Shown: one piece after another, positions 1-8,017 of the stretch
How the letters are laid out: every line of letters starts with the position of its first letter
Numbering within the stretch: position 1 is the first letter of the stretch
Assembly: GCF_027011145.1 (NCBI RefSeq)
Contig: NZ_JALVAO010000060.1
Coordinates: 19,257 to 83,256, forward strand
Origin: Thermococcus sp.
GTDB lineage: Archaea > Methanobacteriota_B > Thermococci > Thermococcales > Thermococcaceae
DNA length: 64,000 bases
Direction: 5' to 3'
Position numbers and translations under genes: made by a program
Notes under the pieces: generated by a model
The model's input: the letters and a program-made list of their open reading frames with translations, nothing else
Database searches by the model: none
What the model was told of the DNA's origin: nothing

Positions 1-104
1 AAGGTGTAGCCGAGGTTGACCTCTTTGAAGTCGTGTATCCTCTCCTCAGGGGGCCTTTCGGGGGTGGGAACGCGCTCCTTGATGAGTTTCCTCTTAACGG
101 CCAT
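1..104 (-). CDS. nfnL: NADPH-dependent ferredoxin oxidoreductase / sulfide dehydrogenase large subunit (partial, N-terminus only)
   Basis: Only the first 34 codons are inside the window; the gene runs off the left edge. The N-terminus carries lysine/arginine-rich and RVPTPERP segments ending in EVNLGYT, which match my memory of the start of the Thermococcales NfnL/SudA subunit (the GltD-like flavoprotein that handles NADP(H)). It starts one base after the stop of the small-subunit gene on the same strand, in the usual small-then-large order. Thermococcales carry several Nfn paralogues, and the fragment is too short to say which this is. Confidence 0.8.
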   Translation of the reverse strand, partial: MAVKRKLIKERVPTPERPPEERIHDFKEVNLGYT

Positions 105-105
105 T

Positions 106-966
106 TCACTCACCTCTCAGGGACTTAAGGTACTCCTCAAGGGCCCGCCTTTCCATGTCGGTATAGAAGCCGACCCTGTGGATTAACTCATCCCAGTCGA
201 CCTGGTAAGCGTCGAATCCGGGTCCGTCTATGCAGGCGAACTTGACTTCTCCCCCAACGGTAACACGGCAGGAACCGCACATGCCCGTTCCGTCAACCAT
301 AATCGGGTGAAGGTCAGCGTGCATTGGAATGCCGAATTCTTTAACGACCTCAAAGACCGCCTTCTGAGCACCGGCCGGGCCGACGGTGAGGATGAAGTCA
401 AAGTGTTCCTCACTGAGGAGTTTTCTAGCTCTCTCCGCTCCTCTCTTGGCTATTTCGTCCACTATCTCCTTCGTACCCCATCCCTCTTGTATGTCGAAGC
501 CCTCAACAAGGTGCCTGGATACGACCTTCTCAAATTCATCCTTGAGAATGACCATTGGCTTGGGCGTGACGTGAAGGGCAGTCACGTCGTTTCCGGCCTC
601 TTGGAGGGCTTTTGCTATCGGGAAAACTTCAACTATGCCGGCGCTTAGACCAATGGCCAGAACCCTACCAAATTTCTCTATCGGCGCAGGGTTTCCAAGC
701 GGGCCTGCCACGTTGAGTATCGCATCTCCCGGCTTGAGCTCGTTGGCCATCCTCATCGTCGTCTTTCCGCGGATGAATGTTATCAGGACAATCCAACCTT
801 CTTCTCTGTCCCAGATTACGGGGGTGAGGGGAATCCTTTCGCCGTTTGGAAAGGCCCTAACAATTACGAACTGACCCGGCTGGACCTTTTTGGCCACATG
901 GGGGGCTTCAATTCTGTACATAACATGCTTCGGGGCGATTTTCTTCTTCTCGAGTATCCGATACAC
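106..966 (-). CDS. nfnS: Nfn-type ferredoxin:NADP oxidoreductase / sulfide dehydrogenase small subunit
   Basis: A 286-residue FAD/NAD-binding protein of the ferredoxin-NADP reductase family with a C-terminal [2Fe-2S] site. The GTG start at 966 is chosen because GGAGGTG lies six bases upstream and the resulting VYRILEKKKIAP matches the family N-terminus. Visible features are the flavin-site RIPLT (about 44-48), a nucleotide-binding GLSAGIVEVFP (about 106-116), and a cluster motif with Asp225, Cys230, Cys233 and Cys245. Only three cysteines are present; Nfn small subunits are known for three-Cys plus one-Asp ligation, which fits. With the large subunit it would bifurcate electrons between NAD(H), NADP(H) and ferredoxin, or reduce polysulfide. 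Which paralogue this is remains open. Confidence 0.88.
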   Translation of the reverse strand: MYRILEKKKIAPKHVMYRIEAPHVAKKVQPGQFVIVRAFPNGERIPLTPVIWDREEGWIVLITFIRGKTTMRMANELKPGDAILNVAGPLGNPAPIEKFGRVLAIGLSAGIVEVFPIAKALQEAGNDVTALHVTPKPMVILKDEFEKVVSRHLVEGFDIQEGWGTKEIVDEIAKRGAERARKLLSEEHFDFILTVGPAGAQKAVFEVVKEFGIPMHADLHPIMVDGTGMCGSCRVTVGGEVKFACIDGPGFDAYQVDWDELIHRVGFYTDMERRALEEYLKSLRGE

Positions 967-1009
967 GATGAACACCTCCGTGCATGAGCTCAAAGTTGGA
1001 CATCTAAAT

Positions 1010-1041
1010 GTTCAGAACACTTAGTGTTTATAAATATGTGC
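1010..1041 (-). promoter_or_regulatory. Promoter and putative operator of the nfn operon
   Basis: Read on the minus strand, a TATA-like ATTTATAAA (about 1027-1037) lies some 60 bases before the nfnS start. Immediately downstream and partly overlapping it is a perfect 13-base dyad, AACACTTAGTGTT (1016-1028). Next to this is GTTCAGAAC (1010-1018), which fits the GTTnnnAAC core recognised by the redox regulator SurR in Thermococcales. Sites placed just after TATA usually repress. The SurR assignment is inference from the short core only. Confidence 0.45.
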
Positions 1042-1142
1042 TCAACCAAAGGTTTAGAACTCCGAATGGATTTCGAAGGGTTATTTTAAAACTTGAAGGA
1101 AACGCTTTTTAAATCCCGGGAAAAGCTTTCATGGTGTTGGTA

Positions 1143-1361
1143 ATGGAGGCCAAGATGTTGGTTTATCACATTTCGGTTATCACAACTGCCCTTGGCATGT
1201 TCCTTCCACTGCTCTACGGTGCGGTTGGGCCTGTCAGAGAGGTTCTGGGAAGCAACCCCCTCCTGAAATCGCTTGCAATAATCATCTTAGGCTGGATAAT
1301 CGCCTACATTACCTTTGAGGAGAAAGAGGAGAGCAGAGAAAACACGTTCACAGCTTCCTGA
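1143..1361 (+). CDS. Small conserved membrane protein, two predicted helices
   Basis: A 72-residue protein with two hydrophobic segments (roughly residues 6-26 and 38-56) and a charged tail ending in EEKEESREN. The ATG at 1143 is preferred over the in-frame ATG at 1131 because GGTG (1133-1136) is correctly spaced before it. A TATA-like CTTTTTAAAT about 30 bases upstream implies a very short leader. I do not recognise a named family. The 3' end overlaps the convergent trmI gene by 14 bases. Confidence 0.6.
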   Translation: MEAKMLVYHISVITTALGMFLPLLYGAVGPVREVLGSNPLLKSLAIIILGWIIAYITFEEKEESRENTFTAS

Positions 1362-2118
1362 GAAACGTTATGTAACCTGTGTGGGCAAGCATGGTCGTCT
1401 TCGGCCTCATGCAGTCCCTTTTAACTTCCTGTTCCCTGACGAGAACCTCAACAACCCTCGGCTTCATGAAGTGCTCTTTGTACTCCTCCAGCGCCCTGAA
1501 GAAGCGGTGAACCTGGTTCATGCACGGTGTATAGGCCACGAAGTAACCTCCGGGCCTCAAAACGTCAACCGCGTGGGGAAGAACGTTCTCGGGCTGTGGA
1601 AGATCAAGAACGATATGGTTGGCCCTCTCTTCATCTATTCCATCGTAGATGCTCTTGTTTTTTAGAAGAACTCTATCCGAGAAACCGGCGAGTTCTATGT
1701 TCTTCTTTGCTATCTCGTAGAAGTCCTTTCTCACTTCGTAGCTTATTACCCTTCCCGCTGGTCCTACAGCATTGGCCAGAAAAATCGTCAGGGCCCCGCT
1801 CCCGGCCCCGGCCTCTATCACAATATCTCCCGGCGAGATTCCGGCGTAGGCTATGATTATTCCAGCGTCTTTTGGATGGACTATCTGAGGTCCACGCTTC
1901 ATTTTCGCTATTATATCGTTGATGTCGGGCTTTAGCGCTACGAATGTTTCCCCCTTATGGCTCTCTATTCTCGTTCCATAAGGTTTTCCTATGAGCTCAC
2001 CTAGGTTTAATATCCCCAAATCAGTATGAAACTCCTTTTTTTCAACTTTCACAAGATATCTCTTTCCCCTTTTGTCAATGAGAACAACACTGCTTCCCTC
2101 TTTAATCACTAACGCCAC
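1348..2118 (-). CDS. trmI: tRNA (adenine-N1)-methyltransferase TrmI
   Basis: A 256-residue class I SAM-dependent methyltransferase. An N-terminal beta-rich domain (about 1-75) precedes a Rossmann domain with the SAM motif VIEAGAGSGALT (about 100-111) and the motif IV region LDLPQPENVL. The C-terminus contains the family-typical RPKTTMLAHTGY. The archaeal enzyme makes m1A at tRNA positions 57 and 58, a modification linked to thermostability. It overlaps the upstream DUF257 gene by 17 bases on the same strand, suggesting co-transcription. Confidence 0.9.
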   Translation of the reverse strand: MALVIKEGSSVVLIDKRGKRYLVKVEKKEFHTDLGILNLGELIGKPYGTRIESHKGETFVALKPDINDIIAKMKRGPQIVHPKDAGIIIAYAGISPGDIVIEAGAGSGALTIFLANAVGPAGRVISYEVRKDFYEIAKKNIELAGFSDRVLLKNKSIYDGIDEERANHIVLDLPQPENVLPHAVDVLRPGGYFVAYTPCMNQVHRFFRALEEYKEHFMKPRVVEVLVREQEVKRDCMRPKTTMLAHTGYITFLRKL

Positions 2119-2722
2119 CGTCCTTGTAAATTTTGATATTCCCTTCTGAGACTTCCACTATGGCTGTGCTGAGTTCTTCTAGTATGGCCAACCGAGAGCG
2201 TTTTATGACTTCGGAGTTGATGAAATTGATTATTACCAAATCCTCAGCTGGAATTGTGCTTACGGCCGTCAATATGGCCTTTATGGCATTCTCTGGATTG
2301 AAATGGATATAATGAGCAAGCCCAAATGTTACCATGTATTTTGGCTTCTGTGGAAGTCTAGAGATTTTGCTCATAATTGAGTGGTAGCTTCTCAGAAAAG
2401 TATGGGGATCATAGCTTGGGACTACGTCCTCAAGAATTTCTCCATATGTCACAGTCCCTGGTCCCACACGAACAACTTTTAAGTCCCTGAGAAGCTCGAT
2501 AATGCTTGAATAATCAACTTCCCCTCTCCTCATGAACTTCCTCAGTAAAATCTCCCCCATGCCAAAGAAATCCACTACAACAACGCCTCCCTCGCCTATT
2601 GCAGGTAAAAGTTCTCCCCATGCGAGCGTTTCTATAGGTTCTCGCGACCGATACTCAACTAAAACAACGTCCCCGGGAGCCATAAAGCTCAACACGTCTT
2701 TTTCAAGATTTTTGATTACCAT
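2102..2722 (-). CDS. DUF257 family protein
   Basis: A 206-residue protein of a family known mainly from Thermococcales, with alternating beta strands and helices such as GDVVLVEY and GGVVVVDFFG near the N-terminus. It resembles a degenerate RecA/KaiC-type fold without a Walker A motif. ATG at 2722 is chosen because GGTG lies six bases upstream; a TTG further upstream is unlikely. It overlaps trmI and is probably co-transcribed with it. No function is known to me. The coding sequence is noticeably more A/T-rich than the transporter genes nearby. Confidence 0.75.
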   Translation of the reverse strand: MVIKNLEKDVLSFMAPGDVVLVEYRSREPIETLAWGELLPAIGEGGVVVVDFFGMGEILLRKFMRRGEVDYSSIIELLRDLKVVRVGPGTVTYGEILEDVVPSYDPHTFLRSYHSIMSKISRLPQKPKYMVTFGLAHYIHFNPENAIKAILTAVSTIPAEDLVIINFINSEVIKRSRLAILEELSTAIVEVSEGNIKIYKDGGVSD

Positions 2723-2779
2723 GATCTTCACCAAAAGGGTTTTTAACGCCCACTCTTTTAAATCTTGCCGGGTGGAAAA

Positions 2780-3106
2780 ATGAAGTTTGTGATATGGCCG
2801 AGTGAGCTAGATAGAAGACTTAGCAGGAAATATGGAAGAACAGTCCCTAAGAATATCGCCGTTGATAAACCTAAATTCTCTGAAATTGAGGATGCAATAT
2901 TAATTCTCGGCATGAAAATTCTTGAAAAGGACACCCATAAGCTAAATCCCCGTCTTTCGGGACTTGAAGAAGAACTAAGAACTTACGGCTTTATGAAAAT
3001 TGAAAGCCCATATGGAAAATCGAAGAGCCTCAAAATGATTGCGGAAAAGATTAGAGAACTCCGTTCGCGTTCAAAATCAACTAAGGCTAAGAGAAAGAGA
3101 AGGTGA
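2780..3106 (+). CDS. srp19: Signal recognition particle subunit SRP19
   Basis: A 108-residue RNA-binding protein that binds the tips of 7S RNA helices 6 and 8 and prepares the particle for SRP54. The N-terminus MKFVIWPSELD and the internal GRTVPKNIAVDKP are family hallmarks. The C-terminus is strongly basic (STKAKRKRR). ATG at 2780 follows GGTGG at 2771-2775. It is divergent from the DUF257 gene, with a shared A/T-rich promoter region around 2753-2762. Confidence 0.93.
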   Translation: MKFVIWPSELDRRLSRKYGRTVPKNIAVDKPKFSEIEDAILILGMKILEKDTHKLNPRLSGLEEELRTYGFMKIESPYGKSKSLKMIAEKIRELRSRSKSTKAKRKRR

Positions 3107-3349
3107 TCACTCCTCGTCCATTTCAACTACTATCGCGGTGGTAGTGTCTATAACCCCATCGATGTTATGTATGTCGTGGAGTATTCTTCTGGTCAGTTCT
3201 CCAAGGTCTTTGGCTTCGATGTGGACGATGGCATCGTAGGGACCGGTGACGGCATCTGCCTTTGTAACGCCCGGTATCTGCTTGAGAGCCTCAATGACGC
3301 TCTCAACTTTTCCAATCTCAACTGTTAACAAAACATACGACCTAACCAT
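3107..3349 (-). CDS. Stand-alone Lrp/AsnC ligand-binding (RAM) domain protein
   Basis: An 80-residue protein consisting only of the RAM/ACT-like effector domain of Lrp regulators (SYVLLTVEIGK at the start, GPYDAIVHIEA in the middle, TTTAIVVEMDEE at the end), with no helix-turn-helix. Such single-domain proteins assemble as dimers or decamers and may bind amino acids or heteromerise with full-length Lrp proteins. ATG at 3349 has GGTG six bases upstream. The gene abuts the srp19 stop codon and is divergent from the dpp operon, so a role in sensing imported peptides or amino acids is possible but unproven. Confidence 0.85.
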   Translation of the reverse strand: MVRSYVLLTVEIGKVESVIEALKQIPGVTKADAVTGPYDAIVHIEAKDLGELTRRILHDIHNIDGVIDTTTAIVVEMDEE

Positions 3350-3440
3350 AGACATCACCGCCGAAATTTTCTTCGCAATTTAGTTGGAGTTCTGCTCATT
3401 TAAGCTTTTCGTAGTACAGGCATTCGGCCAATAGGATATG

Positions 3441-3452
3441 TGATTGCAATCA
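3441..3452. promoter_or_regulatory. 12-base perfect palindrome upstream of the dpp promoter
   Basis: TGATTGCAATCA is a perfect inverted repeat about 35-45 bases before the TATA element of the dpp operon and about 95 bases before the start of the divergent RAM-domain gene. Its place upstream of BRE/TATA suits an archaeal activator. The remaining 3350-3543 intergenic sequence shows no gene. Confidence 0.35.
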
Positions 3453-3483
3453 AAGAATCATCGTTGTGACAAAATGACCATCG

Positions 3484-3495
3484 AAAAATTTATAC
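3484..3495 (+). promoter_or_regulatory. TATA element of the dpp operon
   Basis: AAAAATTTATAC fits the BRE/TATA pattern of Thermococcales promoters. A transcription start about 25 bases downstream would give a leader of roughly 30 bases containing GAGGTGAG ahead of the ATG at 3544. Confidence 0.5.
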
Positions 3496-3543
3496 GTCTT
3501 CCAAGATAACATATAGTGCCTCAATCGACAGAGGTGAGCGTTT

Positions 3544-5748
3544 ATGAAAGGGAAAGTGGCAGTGACACTTCTGCTGGTTTTTGTTGTGGCATTTTCAGTA
3601 GTAGCTAGTGGCTGTATCGGTGGTGGGAGTAGTCCCACAACGACAACAATAAGCCCCGCAGGGGGTTCTACTTCGACTTCTCAGGCATCCTCTACTCAAA
3701 CGACATCAAGTTCTTCAACAACCGTGCAGTCATCTAAGGCTATAACATATATTGAGGAGCACCTATCCAATGCGACGGTTATAGAAACTCCAAAGTACGT
3801 CGTCGTCGTTGGACCTGAAGGAAAGGGAGCCAAAGTTTCAAACCTACCCAACAAGCCGGTCATCGTGGTCTCTTACAAGGTCGATGAGAAGAAGACTCCT
3901 AGTATAGAGGAGCTCATGAAGAACCAACAGGGCTTCGGTCAAATAAACCCTGCATTCCTCCGTGACCCGAGGATGGACGCTTTAATCCAGCTCGGCAGGA
4001 AAATAACAGATCCCAATATTAGGGAGGCACTATATAATGCCCTGTACATTCTTGCCAACAAAGAGGTTCCGGAGATAATTCTCGGTGATACTAAGGCTAC
4101 CCGCGTCTACTGGAACTGGGTGCACAACTGGTATTACAATCCTGTTCTCGCACCGCGCTGGGACCTCGTTATGGAGGACAAGAACGCACCGACGGTCAGC
4201 ATTGGAATAGGTGACTACAAGAACGAGCCCGGAACAATCGTTGAAACAACCATAGGATGGCCGAGCTCCTTCGACCCGGCATTTGACTACGAGACCTTTG
4301 GATGGGCCCTCTACCACAACGTTGGTGATACCCTCGTTACATACTGGGAAAACGAGACCAAGAAGGTTTCACCCGACTTGGCTGTCGCGTGGGCCCACAA
4401 CAAGGACGGAACCGTCTGGTACTTCGTTATAAGGGGAGGAGTTAAGGCTTACGACCCCAAGACCGGCAAGCTCTATCCGATTAATGCTACGGATGTTGAA
4501 TTTGAGTTCTGGCGCATTCTCAGGGCAGGTTACTCCGTCAACTGGATGCTGGCAACCTACACCGACCTCAACAAGAGCTATGCTATGAGTGAAAGCGAGT
4601 TTGAGAAGGTTCTCCAGAACGGTGGAATAATAGCCGACTTCAACGGCAAGACAAAGGAGGTTAAGAGTCTCAACGAGCTCCTCCAGTTCTTCGGCTACAG
4701 CGGACCAACTGCTGGAGTTTACAAGCTCGTTCTCCCGCACCCATACGGTGGAATACTGAGCGTTCTTGCAGACCCATACCTGATGGTCATCCCCGCGAAA
4801 TACCTGCTCGGAGACAAGTACGAGGAGGCCATGAAGGCCTCTGACTGGGGTAGAAAACCATGGGAGTGGGCCAAGTACGTCCAGCCGGGTTCAAAGGACC
4901 CAATACACCAGATGCTTCAGAACAACTACATTGGAGTGTTCACCGGGCCGTTCTACATCAAAGACGCCAAGCAGAACAGCTACATAATCCTTGAGAGGAA
5001 CCCCTACTACTGGAACTCCAGCGTCTGGAGCAAGCTGGAGGAGAAGTATCCGAATTACGTCACGACCAAGCGCGTCATATACGTCCTCTCAGACGATGCA
5101 ACAACGCGCATAAGCCTCTTCCAGAAGGGTGTTGCGGATATAGCGGCGGTTCCAGTTGACAGGCTCGACGCGGTCAAGAACCTCAAGCTCGGCAACTTTG
5201 AGTCAAAGATTGACTCCTTTGTCACACCGGATATGGTGTTCATAGTTCTCAACGCCGCGAAGAAGCCCTTCGATAACGTCAAAGTGAGGGAGGCCCTTGC
5301 TTGGGCAACACCCTACGAGCAGATTTACCAGGCGGTTTACAAGGGCTACATGGTGCCGAACTACGGCCCGATTCCAATTGGATGGCTCGGCTATACCGAG
5401 TGCTGTGTCATCAAGTACAAGTACAACATCGCAAAGGCACTCCAGCTTATCAGGGAGTCCGGCATAAACCCAAGTGACTACACCATAACGATTTATTACA
5501 ACACCGGAAACACCCAGCGTGAAAAGATAGCAACGCTCCTCCAGAACACGTGGGGACAGCTTGGTTTCAAGATTTCAGTTACGCCTCTCTCGTGGCCGAC
5601 ACTCCTGAGCAAGACGGCCAGCGGAGACTTTGATGTCTACATCGTTGGATGGGCACCCGACTTCCTCGACCCCGACGACTACGTCGGCCCATTCCTCCAG
5701 AGTGCTGTTGTCTTTGACAGCCTCAACTACGAGGTTATTGAAGGGTGA
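3544..5748 (+). CDS. ABC transporter substrate-binding lipoprotein, SBP_bac_5 family, apparently circularly permuted
   Basis: A 734-residue extracellular peptide or oligosaccharide receptor. Residues 1-23 form a signal peptide ending in a lipobox with Cys24, then a Ser/Thr-rich linker (about 29-65). Residues about 134-212 (DPRMDALIQLGRKITDP, then EVPEIIL and WVHNWYYNPV) resemble the C-terminal end of ordinary DppA/OppA proteins. The ordinary N-terminal part begins only near residue 217 (TIGWPSSFDPAF, LAVAWAHNKDGTVWYFVIRGGVKAYDP). The protein ends at DVYIVGWAPDFLDPDDYVG plus about 20 residues, exactly where ordinary members have some 80-100 more. The termini therefore look rotated. It is the first gene of a complete transporter operon. 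Confidence 0.88.
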   Translation: MKGKVAVTLLLVFVVAFSVVASGCIGGGSSPTTTTISPAGGSTSTSQASSTQTTSSSSTTVQSSKAITYIEEHLSNATVIETPKYVVVVGPEGKGAKVSNLPNKPVIVVSYKVDEKKTPSIEELMKNQQGFGQINPAFLRDPRMDALIQLGRKITDPNIREALYNALYILANKEVPEIILGDTKATRVYWNWVHNWYYNPVLAPRWDLVMEDKNAPTVSIGIGDYKNEPGTIVETTIGWPSSFDPAFDYETFGWALYHNVGDTLVTYWENETKKVSPDLAVAWAHNKDGTVWYFVIRGGVKAYDPKTGKLYPINATDVEFEFWRILRAGYSVNWMLATYTDLNKSYAMSESEFEKVLQNGGIIADFNGKTKEVKSLNELLQFFGYSGPTAGVYKLVLPHPYGGILSVLADPYLMVIPAKYLLGDKYEEAMKASDWGRKPWEWAKYVQPGSKDPIHQMLQNNYIGVFTGPFYIKDAKQNSYIILERNPYYWNSSVWSKLEEKYPNYVTTKRVIYVLSDDATTRISLFQKGVADIAAVPVDRLDAVKNLKLGNFESKIDSFVTPDMVFIVLNAAKKPFDNVKVREALAWATPYEQIYQAVYKGYMVPNYGPIPIGWLGYTECCVIKYKYNIAKALQLIRESGINPSDYTITIYYNTGNTQREKIATLLQNTWGQLGFKISVTPLSWPTLLSKTASGDFDVYIVGWAPDFLDPDDYVGPFLQSAVVFDSLNYEVIEG

Positions 5749-5804
5749 ACCCTTTCTTTTCTTTTGCTCCTCTTTTGGTTCTCAACAACAGGGAGGGAAA
5801 CGAC

Positions 5805-6806
5805 GTGGCAGGGCTTGGAAAATTCCTGGTGAGAAGGGCGCTGACGTTTGTTCCAACTCTCATTGGGGTTACGCTCATTGTTTTCGTTATAGCCTACGTG
5901 ATTCCCGCCAATCCCGTCCGTGCCTGGGCGGGGGGTGAAAAGGCTTCTCAAGCCGCGATTGAGATGATTAAGAAGGAGTACCATCTCGACCAGCCGTGGT
6001 ACGATCAGTATATCTTTCTTGTAAAGGGCCTCTTTACGAACTCTCTCCTTGACCCCTTGAATCAGGAGCCCGTCTTTGACAACATAGGTAACAGGTTCGT
6101 TGTGACTTTTCAACTGGCGTTGTTTGCATTCTTTTTTGTTGTGCTTATGGGATTACCCCTCGGAATAATCTCGGCCCTAAAAAGGAACAGCACAGTGGAC
6201 ATGGTGCTCAGAATAATAGCCTTGGTCTTCATATCAACTCCAATTTACGTTATAGCTTACCTCTTCATATGGCTCTTCTTCATCCACTGGAACGCAACAA
6301 CACTCGCAGGAATACCCCCTGGACCGCCACATAAAATAACCCATATCCCTGTGATAGATGACATCCTAACCCTCAACTGGAGCAACTTCGTTCAGCAGGT
6401 AAAACGTTTCTGGCTCCCGGGCTTTACCCTTGGAATAGCGGCAGCTGGTGTTCTAATGAGGTTCACAAGGAACTCCTTCCTTGAGGCATACAGTAGGGAC
6501 AGCACGCTGTTCCTCAAAGCAAAGGGTGTTCCTAAGAGCAGGCTTTACAGACACGTCCTCAAGAACGCCCTCGTCCCTGTGATAACCATACTGGCTCTCC
6601 AGTTCGGCGGGCTTCTGGCCGGAACACCGATTACGGAGACCGTTTTCAACCTTCCGGGAATAGGTCGCTACGCACTTCAGGCAATAATGTATCTGGACTT
6701 CCCGGCTTTGATAGGCGTCACGTTCCTCTACGCGATAGTCTTCGTCACGGCAAACCTGATAGCCGACATACTCTACGCGATAATCGACCCGAGGGTTAGG
6801 TTCTGA
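5805..6806 (+). CDS. dppB: Dpp/Opp-type ABC transporter permease (DppB-like)
   Basis: A 333-residue membrane permease with the DppB N-terminal hallmark (FLVRRALTFVPTLIGVTLIVF) and about six transmembrane helices. The cytoplasmic EAA coupling loop is around KAKGVPKSRLYRHVLKNAL, and PITETVFNLPGIGRYA follows. The GTG at 5805 is chosen because GGGAGG lies eight bases upstream and it gives the canonical family N-terminus. It lies 56 bases after the binding-protein gene, in the usual operon order. Confidence 0.92.
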   Translation: MAGLGKFLVRRALTFVPTLIGVTLIVFVIAYVIPANPVRAWAGGEKASQAAIEMIKKEYHLDQPWYDQYIFLVKGLFTNSLLDPLNQEPVFDNIGNRFVVTFQLALFAFFFVVLMGLPLGIISALKRNSTVDMVLRIIALVFISTPIYVIAYLFIWLFFIHWNATTLAGIPPGPPHKITHIPVIDDILTLNWSNFVQQVKRFWLPGFTLGIAAAGVLMRFTRNSFLEAYSRDSTLFLKAKGVPKSRLYRHVLKNALVPVITILALQFGGLLAGTPITETVFNLPGIGRYALQAIMYLDFPALIGVTFLYAIVFVTANLIADILYAIIDPRVRF

Positions 6807-6817
6807 GGGTGGTGGTC

Positions 6818-8017
6818 ATGGTCAAACAGGAGGAATACGAACCAAAGGAAGAGTACGAGATGAGCATACTGGATAGAATCAGTGACAGGCTCATAGACGG
6901 CCTTGCATCCTTTATAAGCCTCTTCAAAAAGGACTGGAAGCGAAGGAATCAGTCGAGAATTAAAGAATGGAAGCTAATGGCGTACGCCATAAACCGTTCC
7001 CCTCCGACGTTGCTCGGGCTTTTCATAGTCATCATTTACATCTTCATCGGCATATTTGGACCTTACTTGACTCCTTGGTCGTATGACTTCTTCCCAGTGA
7101 ATTACAACTACTCAACCCAGCTTGCACCACCGGGCTCGACTTACTTCCTCAACGTTACGGAGCTCAAAAACGGGTACATAATCCACTACACGACATACAT
7201 CCACTATCCCCTCGGTTCGGACACCTACGGAAGGGACGTTCTTAGTCTTCTTCTCGCGGGAGCCAGAACGGCGCTGGTGTTGGACATATTTATCATCCTC
7301 ATAGGCCCGACAATAGGAATAATCCTCGGACTGATTTCCGGCTACTACGGTGGGAAGGTCGATGAGGTCATAATGCGTATTACGGACATGTTCCTGGCAT
7401 TCCCGGGGCTTATACTCGCCATTGCCCTCTCCGCGGTTCTACCGGGCAGAATTCAGAACTTCCTGAATGCCCACACATGGGCCCAGACGCTCGTTTTAAA
7501 GCTCTTCGCATTGCACCCGAGAGACGTTAACAACCTTGGAAAGCTCTTGGCGGTTTTTGTCGCTCTGGTCATAGTCTGGTGGCCGGGCTACGCTAGGGTA
7601 ACGCGCGGTTCAACGCTGACGGAGAAGGAGAACCTATACGTCGAGGCTGCCCGTGCGATAGGCCTACCAACCAGAACGATACTCTTCAGGCATATACTTC
7701 CCAACATCATAGGCCCTATTTTGGTTATGATCACGATGGACTTCGGTGGAATAATCCTTACGGAGGCTGGCCTGAGTTTCCTTGGACTCGGTGCCGTTCC
7801 ACCAATACCGGACTGGGGTAACCTAATCAACCAGGGTTCACAGCAGTTCCCACAGGCATGGTGGCTCGTTGCCTTCCCGGGATTGGTTATAGTCACCGTC
7901 GTCCTTGGCTGGAATCTCCTCGGTGATGGTTTGAGAGACGTCCTTGACCCGAGGACAAGGAGGAGCCTCGAGTTCAAACTCAAGAAGAAGTCCGGTGGGG
8001 GTGAAGAGAATGCCTGA
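6818..8017 (+). CDS. dppC: Dpp/Opp-type ABC transporter permease (DppC-like)
   Basis: A 399-residue permease pairing with DppB to form the membrane channel. It has a long charged cytoplasmic N-terminus (about 60 residues) and then roughly six membrane helices. The coupling-loop sequence is EAARAIGLPTRTILFRHILPN, followed by TEAGLSFLGLGAVPPIPDWG, typical of DppC. Compared with bacterial DppC there is an insertion between helices 1 and 2 (about residues 88-130). ATG at 6818 follows GGTGGT. The 3' end overlaps dppD by eight bases. Confidence 0.92.
   Translation: MVKQEEYEPKEEYEMSILDRISDRLIDGLASFISLFKKDWKRRNQSRIKEWKLMAYAINRSPPTLLGLFIVIIYIFIGIFGPYLTPWSYDFFPVNYNYSTQLAPPGSTYFLNVTELKNGYIIHYTTYIHYPLGSDTYGRDVLSLLLAGARTALVLDIFIILIGPTIGIILGLISGYYGGKVDEVIMRITDMFLAFPGLILAIALSAVLPGRIQNFLNAHTWAQTLVLKLFALHPRDVNNLGKLLAVFVALVIVWWPGYARVTRGSTLTEKENLYVEAARAIGLPTRTILFRHILPNIIGPILVMITMDFGGIILTEAGLSFLGLGAVPPIPDWGNLINQGSQQFPQAWWLVAFPGLVIVTVVLGWNLLGDGLRDVLDPRTRRSLEFKLKKKSGGGEENA

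Noticed and set aside
5640..5805. Binding-protein gene ended early by a frameshift
   Set aside because: Only 56 bases separate it from dppB, and no frame in them continues the SBP family; the missing C-terminal module is found at the N-terminus instead.
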